Source: Opisthocomus hoazin
Taxonomy: Eukaryota; Chordata; Aves; Opisthocomiformes; Opisthocomidae
Direction of reading: 5' to 3'
DNA: 64,000 bases
NCBI RefSeq assembly: GCF_030867145.1
Contig: NC_134414.1
Location: forward strand, 61,787,397 to 61,851,396
This document shows positions 22,198-32,960 of this stretch, piece by piece. Made by a program: the position numbers and the translations under genes. Below the pieces are notes generated by a model. The model was not told where the DNA came from, searched no databases, and saw only the letters and a list, made by a program, of their open reading frames with translations. The number at the start of each line of letters is the position of its first letter. The first letter of the stretch is position 1.

Positions 22198-24879
22198 CAT
22201 AGTTACTGTAAAGCGTTTGTAGGCCACTTGGAAAACACAGAGTGCTGAGTATCGCTCTTCTGGATAATGACAGTTGTATGGAGCTTCACCAGGCTGCATG
22301 GTTGCTTTGCATGAGAGTGCAGAAAAAGCGAGCTGTGTCCTCTACAGGAAAACCAAAGATCCTAGAGTGCAGTGCTGGCTGGCTTGGTGCTCGTGAGCCA
22401 TATCCCAGAAAAGAATCCACAATGTGAAAAGTGACTCGGGTAAAATTTAGGCTCGAAGTCCAAAATTTCTATTGTGAAAAGCTCCACTAAGCTAATATTC
22501 TCAACTGGCTCATGCCGGTACCTTACTGACACTCCAAGTGCTCAACACTTAAAAAAAAAGGGTCACATGGGTCCCTTGCAAAATGCAGCGGCAGCTGCTG
22601 CTCTGACTAGACCCCCTTGCTTATAAATACGTGACTCCTGCTTGTTTCAGCTGTTGCTCGGGGCACTGATAACTCTTGCTCGCTTTCCTTGGACTCCGCC
22701 TGAGGCAGAATCTAGGAGGATGAACAACAAGGGTGGGCGAAAAGGTGGCAGCAACTTGTTGTCAGGGAGATTTGAGGCTGTGCAGGGAAGAATCCAGGGT
22801 TCACCAGGCTGGAAAGGGCAAAGCGCTGCAGATACCACTATGAAGTTAGTGGTCAGGACATGAACTTGGCTCTGGTAGAGGGAAAACAGTGATTTTAGTC
22901 CTTGCACCTTCCGCTGTAGTGTGTTTTATCCGAAGTATGTTTATCGCACAGTACAGAAATGGCCACTGATACGAACAAAAGCCAAAGATCTCCCTTATCA
23001 ATCCATCCCTCATAAGGCTCGTAATCATGAAGCCACAGAGTGATGCTGTATTTGGGGTTTCTCTACACGAACCTTGTGATGTTCTCAGTGCTGGTTGTTT
23101 TCTACACAGGAGAAGGAAAGTGTGAAACTAGCCCCCAGTTTTTGCAAACTAGCAGAATAAACTGTATCTGTAGCAAGTATCTTTAGAAAGCAGAATACAT
23201 ATCCAGAGCACTCCGAGAGAGAGCTGTTAGTCTTCTTGCTAGTATTCCCACCCACTCCCGTGACTCTTGTATTCCTGCTGGAAAGTGTCCCAGCTTCAAG
23301 CGGAAGGACTGCATTTAAATAATGTGGGGCACGGTACTCTAAATAGCATTGGAGTCAAACACAGTACGCGTTACTGGGTAACTTCACTTTCTGTGCGTGT
23401 TTTCCTTTTGAATGCAGTCCACAAAGAGATGGCGGGATTTCATTTAATAGATTAAAATAATTTTTCCAGCAATTTTCAAACATCTGCCCCAAACTGGGAG
23501 ACTCTCGAAGACACTTCCTAAAAATAGGTTTGATTTTGGTGAGCTGGAGTTTTCCAACAAAAGCAAGAAAAATCAAGACCATCTCTAATTCCCCATGAAA
23601 TGGGGACGATATTTCCTTTTTTCACACACGCGAGGCTCTGGCCTCATGATATTGCGATGACATTGTGGTGGGCGCAGAATGCCTCTGTCTCCGCGCTGCC
23701 ACACAGAATGTGCCACACAGCAGCTGGGTCGCTACCCTGGTGCAGGAAACAGGAAAATGATAGGTGTGTGTGAGTTGGACAGTGTTTGAGCTGTAAAATC
23801 CTGTAACATGAAAAAGCGTTTACACAATGTCTTATTAAGGAAAGTAGTGTTATAAATCATTCCATAAAGAGAAGAAAACCATTCTAATTGCATGCTTTAT
23901 CTTCAAAAGTGATGAATTTCAGAACAATCTGCATATCAGGTACCTTGTCTGTATTTTAGTGCTAAAAGGCTTCTGCTGACATATATCCAGCTTCTGTTAC
24001 CTCTCTTTGACACATCAAGTAGTTATTTTCTTTTTAATCTCTGAAGAGCAGAAATATTGTGAGCTCTTTGCTAGTGCCAGTATGGATAGAAGCCATCCCT
24101 AAAGAGACGTGTATTGCAACTGGCAAGATATAAATCACATACTGTATAAATATAGAGGTGTTTGTGTGTCAGGATGTTGGCAAGTGGTTTGTGGGAAAAA
24201 CTACTGCTTTGGATGCTGAAAGCATCTTTCAGATCTGCCATTTACGACTCCTCTTTTCTTGCTGTTTTTGTGCCAGTCTTCGAATTGCCATTAGGGGTAC
24301 ATGCAATCGCCTGTCCAGATGTTGTACAGAAGTGCCTTCAGAGAGAAAGGGGAGTTCTTGCCGTGTTCCTAGTGAGAATGACGCTGTTAGGAATTTGTTT
24401 CAGGGTTTGCTTGATTGGTTGGTTTTTTTTTTTTGCAACCTCTCTCTTCATTCACTAATGTCAGCACTGGTTTATTTGTACAGGAGCTTTGTTCTCTACC
24501 AACACTGTGTCTTGAAACTGCCTTGCTGTCTCTTTGAAGCATAGTAGTCATGCCTTTCCAAACCTCAGCTCCAGACTGCTGCTCCTTGGCCTACTGCTTG
24601 TCATTTCCTTTCTCCCTGTTTCTTCAGTTTTTTTGATTTTATTAACTTCCTTCAGGCTGGCTGCAAGTTCGCAGGTCTCAAAATGTGGCTTAGTGTGGCT
24701 GCTTTGCTTTAAATCCTGTGGCATGAGGATCGTTGCTGCCATGCAATCCTCACTGGTCCTATGGAAAGCTCCAGACAGCTTCAGCTTCTTCAAGAAACCT
24801 TCATCCCCCACACTCAACGGTGCAGTCAACAGAGGCAGCCAGCAGGCACAGCAGTTTGGGCAGCCACTCATGAAGAAGT
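22198..24879. other. Intergenic sequence, no gene seen
   Basis: No gene or recognisable repeat was identified. The 24158-24544 open frame of 128 codons has no recognisable domain and reads as chance. A small CpG-containing patch at about 23,630-23,700 is unremarkable. Confidence 0.55.
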
Positions 24880-24889
24880 GCACCGGGAA

Positions 24890-26560
24890 TTGGGACCAGA
24901 AATGGTGTTCTGCAGTAGTGCTCCCTCAGGGCATGATCCCCAGCACCCTCTGGAGCAGCAACCCCGACACTTCAGAGGCCTCAACACAGACTGAGCTCCT
25001 GAAGGAGGACGCAGCTGTCTGGGTCTGGGGCTGCCAGGGTGCCTGGGACCCGTCCCTGAGGCTGGGGCAGTGGGACGTGGACTCCCTCCCTGCCCCCAGG
25101 AGTTGGGCGCTGTTGGAGGGTCTGCATTGCCCAGTGAAGGAGCCACAGGAGATCAGCAGCCTGGGCAGCATCAGAGGTGATGAAAGTGAGAAGCTCGCAT
25201 ATGCTTTCTGGGAAATCAGAGTGGCAGGGTGGCTCTCTCAAGGGCTTGTGCAGCATGGGGAACAAACAGGAGGAATTAGGGGTCTGTGTGCAGTTGCAGG
25301 GCTACGACCTCATTGGGGTCACAGGAAGAAGTGGTGGGATAGCTCACACGACTGGAGTGCTGTGATGAACAGATATGGGCTCTTTGGGGCGGACAGGCCA
25401 GGAAGGCAAGGAGAGGAAGTGGCCCGTTACTGGAGAAAACAGCAGGAGTACACTGAGCTTTTTCTGGGGATGGTGAGCCAGCTGCGAATTTATCAGTCAG
25501 GATGAGATGGCAGACCAAGATGAGTTTCATTGTGGCAGGTGTCTGCTACAGACCACCTGAACAGGAGGAAGAGGTAGAGGAGTTGCATTCTTCAGAAAAC
25601 TGGAAGAAGACTCACATTTCACAGCATGATGACTGAGGTTGGAAAGGACCTTCGGAGGTCATCTGTTCATCCTCTCTGCTCAAGTAGGACCACCTAGAGC
25701 TCATTTGCTTCGTAGGGCCTTGTCCTTGAACCTCCCCATTATCTGCAATTAAGAGGGACCTTGACAGGCTGCAGAAATGGGCTCATGGGAACCTCATGAA
25801 GTTCAACAAGGAGAAGTGCAAAGTCCTGCACCTGGAATGGAATGGCCCCATGCACCAGAGAAGGCTGGAAAGCAACTTAGCAGAAGAGGACCTGGGGGTC
25901 CTGGTGGATGCTAAGTGGATCATCAGCCAGCAATGTGCCCTTATGGCAAAGAAGGCCACCAGCATCTTATGCAGCATCCTAGCAGGAAAACATGACCAGC
26001 AGGTTGAAGGAGGTAATCCTTCCTCTATGCAGCACTGGTGAGACACATCTGGAGTCCTGTGTCCGGTTCAGGGCTCCCCAGTACAAAAGAGACATGGACA
26101 TACTGGAGAGAGTCCAATGAAGGGCCACACGGATGATGAAGGGACTGGAGCATCTCTGCTATGAGGAAAGGCTGAGAGAGCTCAATCTGTTTAGCCTGGA
26201 GAAGAGAAAGCTCAGGGGGATCTTATGAATGTACATAAATAGCTGAAAGGAAGGTGAAAAGAGGATGGAGCCAGGCTTTTCTTAGTGTTGTCCAGTGAGA
26301 GGACAAGAGGCAATGGGCACAAACTGAAACACAGGATATGTCATTTAAACATAAGAAGGAAACTTTTGCATGGTGAGGGTGGTCAGAGACTGGAACAGGT
26401 TTCTCAGAGAGGTTAACTCTCCAACTTTGGGGATATTCAAAACTTGACTGCATAGGATCCTGAACAGCCTGCTGTAAGTGACACTGCTTGACCAGGGGAG
26501 TTGGATTAGACAATCTCCAAAGGTGCCTTCGCACCTCAGCCATGCTGCGATTCTCTCATA
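24890..26560 (+). mobile_element. Composite CR1 LINE with internal deletion and nested fragment
   Basis: The first part (about 24,890-25,624) resembles the CR1 5' UTR and start of ORF2, including the GTGGGATAGCTCACACGACT region and the CTGCTACAGACCACCTGAAC region. The 5' boundary is uncertain, and sequence back to about 24,760 may belong. The second part (25,751-26,560) is the CR1 reverse-transcriptase C-terminal region and 3' UTR, ending near GATTCTCTC. About 1.5-2 kb of ORF2 expected between them is missing. In its place is a short CR1 3' fragment on the opposite strand (25,625-25,742). Frame-breaking changes are numerous. The 323-codon open frame at 24534-25505 lies over the 5' part and its flank and is not a gene. 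Confidence 0.85.
25625..25742 (-). mobile_element. CR1 LINE 3' fragment nested in opposite orientation
   Basis: The sequence from GACTGAGGTTGGAAAGGACC through GGGCCTTGTCCTTGAACCTCC is the reverse complement of a CR1 3' end. It lies exactly between the two plus-strand CR1 segments. It looks like a separate, strongly 5'-truncated insertion or a template-switch product. Confidence 0.75.
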
Positions 26561-26671
26561 CATCTTCTTGCACTGCTTAGTCACCATTGGAAGAAAGGCT
26601 AACCAGATAGAAAAGTAGAAAGTGACCTTGCAGAAAGGGAGTGTGGATATATAGTGTAGATTTTATGTAAG
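26561..26671. other. Short spacer between CR1 and LTR
   Basis: About 110 bases of unassigned sequence separate the CR1 3' end from the LTR. It shows no primer-binding site or retroviral interior next to the LTR. Confidence 0.5.
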
Positions 26672-26918
26672 TGTGATGGTTTAGCCTGGCTGGATGCCAG
26701 GTGCCCACCAAAACCGCTCTGTCACTCCCCTTCCTCAGCTGGACAGGGGAGAGGAAATATGATGAAAGGCTCGTGGGTCGAGACAAGGACAGGGAGAGAT
26801 CACTCACCAATTACCTTCACGGACAAAACAGACTGAACTTGGGGAAATCAGTTTAATTTATTGTCAATTAAATCAGAGTTGGACAATTAGATACAAACCC
26901 AAATCTTAAAACAAGTGT

Positions 26919-26934
26919 CCCCCCCCCCCCCCCC
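26919..26934. repeat. C16 homopolymer
   Basis: A run of 16 C (G16 in the LTR sense) just before the LTR polyadenylation region. It is prone to length error. Confidence 0.9.
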
Positions 26935-27068
26935 TTCTTCCTGGGCTCAACTTTATTCACAATTTTCTCTCCTCCTCCCCCTGAGCAGCACAGGGCTATG
27001 GGGAATGGGGGTAGCGGTCAGTTCATCACACGTTGTCTCTGATGCTCCTTCCTCCTCATGCTCTTCCC

Positions 27069-27365
27069 CTGCTCCATCAAGGGGTCCTTCCCACGGGCTG
27101 CAGCTCTTCACAAACTGCCCCAGTGTGGGTCCCTCCCATGGGGTGCAGTCCTTAAGGAACAGGCTGCTCCCGCGTGGGTCCCCCACCTGGTCACAAGTCC
27201 TGCCAGCAACCTGCTCCAGTGTGGGCTCCTCTCTCCATGGGGCCACAGGTTACCTGCCAGGAGGCTGCTCTAGCACAGGCTTCCCACGGGGTCACAGCCT
27301 CCTTGGGGTGCATCCACCTGCTCCGGTGTGGGGTCCTCCATGGGCTGCAGATGGCTATGTGGTCC
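27069..27365. repeat. Tandem repeat array inside the LTR (47-54-bp period)
   Basis: Units starting with a CTGCTCC-like motif begin at 27069, 27115, 27164, 27211, 27265 and 27318, giving spacings of 46, 49, 47, 54 and 53 bases. Each unit carries a GTGTGGGTCC-like box and a GGGGTGCAG- or GGGCTGCAG-like box. The units are imperfect and appear to belong to the LTR family. Confidence 0.75.
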
Positions 27366-27750
27366 ACTGTGGACCTCCATGGGTTGCAGGGGGACAGCCT
27401 GCCTCACCATGATCTTCTCCAGGGGCTGCAGGAGAACCTCTGCTCCAGCGCCTGGAGCACCTCCTCCCCCTCCTTCTTCACTGACCTTGGTGTCTGCAGA
27501 GTTGTTTCTCTCACACAGACTCACTCCTCTTTCCTGCTGCAGGTTTGTTCTTTTTTCCCTATTCTTAAATATGTTATCACAGAGGACATACCACCATCAC
27601 TGATGGGCTTGTCCTTGGCCAGCAGTGGGTCTGTCTTGGAGATGGCTGGCACTGGCTCTGTTGGACATGGGGGAAGCTTCTCGCAGCTTCTCACAGAAAC
27701 CTCCCCTGTAGCCCCTCGCTACCTAAACCTTGCCACGCAAGCCAAATACA

Positions 27751-29911
27751 GTAGATTGGCTGGAGGAACCATGATGAAATTTTAAATTGATGGAGAAGAC
27801 ACCCTGGGGAAGCAATCTGTCTCATATGTCTCAAGCAAGGATGCCAGTAGCTGCGGTTGAGTAGTTCAATATCCAGACAACATAGACTGTGCTGGAAAAT
27901 CAATAGCAGTTCCCTGTTCATGAAATCATTTCCTTCTTTTTTATTTTTTCTAAAGGCAGTATTTTGCGGCTAGATCTTCATGAGAAGTAGGGTCAAAGGA
28001 CCCAGTTCCCAGGACTCTGGTCACAGGCAGCTGGAACTCCCCGAGTGGGGAACTGCAGGTGTCCGGTCTAAATGTGTGAGCTTTGGGAAGGAAAGGACAG
28101 TGGACATGGCTGGCTGGAGACCAGCTGCCAGCCACTGCTGGGATCAGATATCTTGAAGATCCACAGGCAGCACCATAAGGACAGGTTCAGCTTGGGGAAC
28201 GACTCAAAGATTGGGATCAGGGAGTTTGTGCATGGAGAAATCTTGATGCAAGAGACCATCTGGCCATATATACTTACAATAATAATGCTAAGTAATAAAA
28301 CATAAAGATTATTGGAGAGTTTCTCATCACATGTTATCTCAGATCATATTTATGAGAGCACTGATTTATTCTGAATCTACAAGATATACAATAATTTACA
28401 AAGTATTGAATAAACACTACACTGTCTGCTTTTTTATTATTCAATTGTCTTGAACAGTACCAAAATCAGTTAGAATTCCTGAGAATGAATTCCTGCTATT
28501 AGTTATCTGACCTGGATATGAATCAGTAACCTAGAGCTGCAAAGCCATGCATGTAATTATACCAATTTCCCTGCTTTAACTTGTTTTATTATGATAACTG
28601 TAACCAGTCATGGTATGAAAAACTCCTTCTATACTGCATCTATAGTCTGTTCTAAAATCAGATCTAAAAAATAATGACCTGTGCCATCTCCAGAGAAGAA
28701 CTGCTAATTAAATACATTCATTTTAATATTTCGTATACTGTCCTCAAAAAGAAAATAATTTCAATATTTACATGTATTTGTTCCACATTATTTGAAGTTC
28801 GCTATCTATTCCTTAAGAATAAAAGTACTGCACTAACTTGCAGCACTAAATTGTCATAACAAAAATTTATATCAGTCTGAATTATCTATGCAACAAAATG
28901 ATAGAAACCAACACCTTTACAAGATATAAAATAGGATACAGTAAGAAAGCAGTTCCACTTCCATTGAAAATAGAAGTCCTGTTAATGAGCTACTGACATC
29001 ATGATGTCACTTGATATAACCGCTTTAGGGTTAATGGTGGTTTGCTGTCATGAAGGATTTTGCAGATGTTAAAGTTATCCGTGTCCCCATATACGCCTTA
29101 GCTCAGCAAAGCGGTTAAGCATGTGCTTAGGTCTCATTCTGTAATCTCTTTCTCTAACCATAAATCCTGCTTCATTGACTTCTGCACTTTTTATAGCTTG
29201 CTGAGGGAAATTCACGCTACCTGTTTGGCAACAGAACAGTAGCATGACAGACTAGTGCATGCCTGCACCTTGTTTCAGATTTTATTAGAGAATACATCTG
29301 GAAATGGGAGGAAAATGTAATAACACAGATAATCACTTCATTCTTATGTCACTTGATGTAAAAACTTCTAACTCACAAATGGTGTGTTGCTAATTACAGA
29401 GTCTATTGAGATACTGATACTAATTCTTCAGTTATATTAATTATTACTTATTTTGTGTTTATCAGCCCTGCAGAATGCAGAAAGCTACACATGGGCCATG
29501 ACATAAAATCCTTGTGGTTTGGAAGGCAGGCACAGGAAAAAGCAGATGTCCTAAAGAATTCAAAGTTCGGGGACAAACAGAGCGAACGAGATAAAACCAA
29601 ACTGGTTTGGTGAGGACAGTTATTTCTGGTTTCTTCCCTGGTTTGTGTGTATTAGCCAGTCCAGTGGCTGCACATTTTTGTATGTTTGTAGCTTTTGTTC
29701 ATTGACATCAGCCACTTTTGTACATCAGCTATGTGCAGGCCAATAAAGCAAGCACTTTCTTCTTACAGAAGGGCTACTTATTCTTATATACTGTGCACAT
29801 TAAAGTGATTTACGGCACTATAGATGGACTAGTGCTGTAAATAGGTGGACTGGTGCTGATGCAGGTCCTGACTCCAAGCCTCTTACAAGTTTTCAATGTC
29901 TAGGTCATTTA
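27751..29911. other. Intergenic sequence, no gene seen
   Basis: AT-rich sequence with short open frames. Nothing recognised beyond A/T-rich tracts. The block around 27,960-28,260 is less AT-rich but matches nothing I know. Confidence 0.55.
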
Positions 29912-30012
29912 GAGATGCTCAACACTCTGCTGGGCAATGCCTCAAGCAACCCGATCTAGCTTTGAAGTCAGCCATGCTTTGGGCAGGGCGCTGGGCTAGA
30001 TGACTTTGTGAC
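29912..30012 (+). mobile_element. CR1 LINE 3' end, degenerate
   Basis: The series GATGCTCAACACTC, CTCAAGCAACCCGATCTAGC, TTTGAAGTCAGCC, GGGCAGGGCGCTGGGCTAGA and TGACTTTGTGACTTT follows the order of a CR1 3' UTR but with many changes. Only about 100 bases remain. Confidence 0.7.
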
Positions 30013-32589
30013 TTTATAATGACGCTTTAATGGAAAACAAAAGGGACAGAGGGTGAATTGGATTCTCCAGTAAGATGCCATTGGTTATTTCATTATATGC
30101 AACACAATAATGCTAATTCTTAAGTCAACAGGTGTATGCCCACATGTTAAAAGAAATGTAATGAAGAGAGAAAAATAAAAATCTTTATGGAGGTATTAAT
30201 GCTATCTTTTAAGGAGGAAAAACCTTAGGAACAGTGCTGAGAAAATCCTGTTAGACAAGACTGGCTGAGGTATAGAATTTCCTTTTCATAAGAAATGCTG
30301 ACATCTGAGAATTTGTTATTGTTTCAGTTCAGGGTGAAATCAAATGTTTCTGATGTGCTGCACAAACGTCAGTTTTGAGAAAGACTGAATTTCAGCGATA
30401 TTTAAATTCATGGTTCGTCATTCTGTTTCAGATTTAATTCTCTGTTTTCAACCAGAGAATACATGGTTAGTATATATTATTAGATCATTTCTGAAAGCAG
30501 TAACAGTGTACAGTACACCAGCTTTGACCCCAGTACAAATTTCTGAAAAGAAGGGTGATGAAGTCTTCAGGCGGGTGAATCTTTCCATAGCAATGTTAAT
30601 CACAGCTGACATTATGAAAAATATTTAGATGTTAGATAAAACCGTATTTTATATCATTTTTCCTGAAAAATATCTTCTAACTATAGAAGAGGTTTATTCC
30701 AAGGAGCTGTTTAAAGAAAATTCTTCTTTTAGAGGGGAAATAAAAACTGTGGTGACAGGGGAGCTGCACACTGTAACCAGCCACGGGTTCCTCCTGGAGC
30801 GAGTGGAGGCAGAGGGGAGAGCTGCAGGGACTCACCCCAAGCCCCATCCAGGGCAGGGCTGATTCTTGCAAGAGGGGGTGCAGTGCCCCTTTTCCTCGCA
30901 GGCCGGGGGTTGGAGCACTTGCCCATAACACAGGTGAGCTGGGCTGCAGATCCACTGCAGCCAGTCTGGCTCTGGAGTGAGCGGTTTCAGTATCAGAACA
31001 TAATGTCCAGGGCAGCAGCTGGCAGCGGCGCGGTTATTACTGTCAGGGACACTGTGGGCAGACTGGGCTGGGACTAACTGCTGTGACTTCGCTTACAGTG
31101 CAGATCGACAGCCACTGAATGAGAGAGCGTGAAGAAAGTAGCTTTAGCTCAGATGCAAAATGAGGAGGAAGACAATGGCAAAGCCCAGACTGGTACTATT
31201 CAAGAGACCAAAAGGGCTATAAAAATTTTGAAGAATGGTTTAAAAAAATTAATGAAATGCTACAGTAAAACAGCCAGAAATGCGACTGTGGCAAAGCTCT
31301 AGCTTGTGATAATTAACAATCTCTGAGCATTCAAAACTAAGCTAGAAGTAGAATGAGAGAAGAAAGAATACAACCAGAATTAATTCCATCTAAACGGAAG
31401 TGTTAAAGAAAATGAAAGGAAGATCCCTAAGGAGTCCATGAGAATTTTTCTCTTGAGAGAGCTGCAACAGGAAGATTTGGAAGAGCTGAGTCTCTCCTCA
31501 GAAGAAATGTAACAGAGAGCAGGTGCTGTCTGCTGAAAAACACATTTGTGTGCTCTGCAGCAAGTTCTTCAAAGGGGCAAGGATCCTAAGCTTGGGCAGC
31601 AGATCCAGACAATGTTAAAAAGAGAGAAAACAGTAATCTTGCTTAAGTTTGTGATAGGAGAAGCATGTGCTTCTGAGCAATGGCTGAGCCAAAGAATCTG
31701 ACAGAGATCTGCTCTGCTCAATATCTGAGTTTTAGTTTGGTCGATATCCCACAGTGTGAATTGCTGAAGAAAGTAACAACCTGCTTCAACCAGCTCCTGC
31801 TGTACCTTCCTGGAGGTATAATACCTTCATCTTCCTTTCCCAATTAAGCATAAGACGATCAGAAATTAGCAATAAACATCAGAATCCAAAATACTTATGG
31901 CAAATCTATTAATTAGCTCGTAATGTGACTCTCTGTGACATCCTTGCAAGCAGTCCTCCTTGTGTTACCGGACAGTGGAAAGTTCCTTTGTCCCCAGCTT
32001 TTTATATTTAGGAATCAGAAATCTCAAGATTATGCAGCTGTTTCCACTCTTGGACTTCTCTGGGCAAAATGGGCAATCCAGCACCCCACAACACCTCCGC
32101 CTGCCGTCAGCACTGAGATACCTCGTTTGAAGTCAGGGCTCAACATCGTGTGTTTGGGCATAAATAATTGCACTGTCACTCTCATGAAGAGTGCTACGAG
32201 CTCTCAGGACCATGAACTTGACTGACTTCATTTTGCTTCATTTTTCTCCTTATATATCAACAGCCAGATGTGCACCCTGCTCCTGCTTTCTAGCCGTGCC
32301 CGCACTTCTATTTTAAGTTTTCTACTAGCTTCAAGTGTTCCCAGAAGATAGCTTCGGCTTTTTGTTGTGCTCTCCTGGTGCCTAACAGTCCAAAACGCAG
32401 ATCAGACTATGATTTCAAGATTTTATTTCTTTAATGAGATGTGCTATCGTTAGATGTTTGTTAGGTTTGGGATAGGTGGGACTAGCAGTTGCATGTCTAA
32501 ACCTGAACTTCCCTGAAAATTCCTTGTACTCACTGCCACTAAGTTTTGGCAGTTCTTAGAGAGCTTTCTTAAACTGATAATAAGAGCAG
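30013..32589. other. Intergenic sequence, no gene seen
   Basis: No gene recognised. The patch at about 30,760-31,080 is GC-richer than its surroundings and has open frames on both strands, but it has no domain and few CpGs. It may be an unrecognised repeat. Confidence 0.5.
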
Positions 32590-32960
32590 TGACTATGTTG
32601 CTGGTCTTCATTAATTCATGTAATTAATTAAGATTAATTAATTAGCTTTCTACTAAACCCAAAACACTCAGTGGTTTTCTGTGTAAAAATTCAAGTCGTC
32701 AAGCACGTAATCTAACGTGGAATTTCCTGTCCTGCCTTTTTGTCAGATGTCATCAAGATTATGGCTGAACAATCAAATATCCCCTCATTTGTATTTAATT
32801 TGCAAATGATACACTTGTAGCTGGAAAAATAATCTCTGTTCTTATGGAAGGAGGTGGGAAAGTTGACAGGTCCCTTTTGGCAGTGGTGAAAAGTGGTTTA
32901 TGGTAATTTAGGCTAATCTTGGCCTCCCATAATTAAAAACATGAAACTTTTTTACACCCA
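32590..32960. promoter_or_regulatory. Candidate SOX/POU/homeodomain enhancer
   Basis: A dense double cluster of TAATTA motifs fills 32621-32645. It is followed by a SOX core AACAAT (32768-32773) and a palindromic octamer-like ATTTGCAAAT (32798-32807), a POU-type site. SOX plus POU pairs mark neural progenitor enhancers, and SOX21 is a SOX2-regulated neural gene. No repeat signature is present. The function is inferred. Confidence 0.4.

Larger units (their letters stand above)
26672..27750 (-). mobile_element. Solo endogenous retrovirus LTR, avian type
   Basis: Read on the minus strand the element begins TGTATTTGGCTTGC and ends in CATCACA, so it has TG...CA termini and is about 1.08 kb long. 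AATAAA polyadenylation signals lie towards its 3' side (plus-strand TTTATT at 26952-26957 and 26857-26862). The start and end match an LTR family I recall as common in bird genomes; the exact Repbase name is not certain. No retroviral coding interior lies on either side, so it is probably a solo LTR left by recombination. The flanks GTAAG (left) and GTAGA (right) could be a decayed 5-bp target duplication (3 of 5 match). The open frames at 26915-27785 come from this LTR and are not genes. Confidence 0.85.

Noticed and set aside
24534..25505. 323-codon plus-strand open frame, longest after the island
   Set aside because: Its second half lies on CR1 5' sequence and its first half has no domain. 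No conserved CR1 ORF1 protein could be recognised in it.
26915..27785. Open frames of 165 and 203 codons
   Set aside because: They lie inside the LTR repeat array and read antisense to the element. The periodic composition explains the lack of stops.
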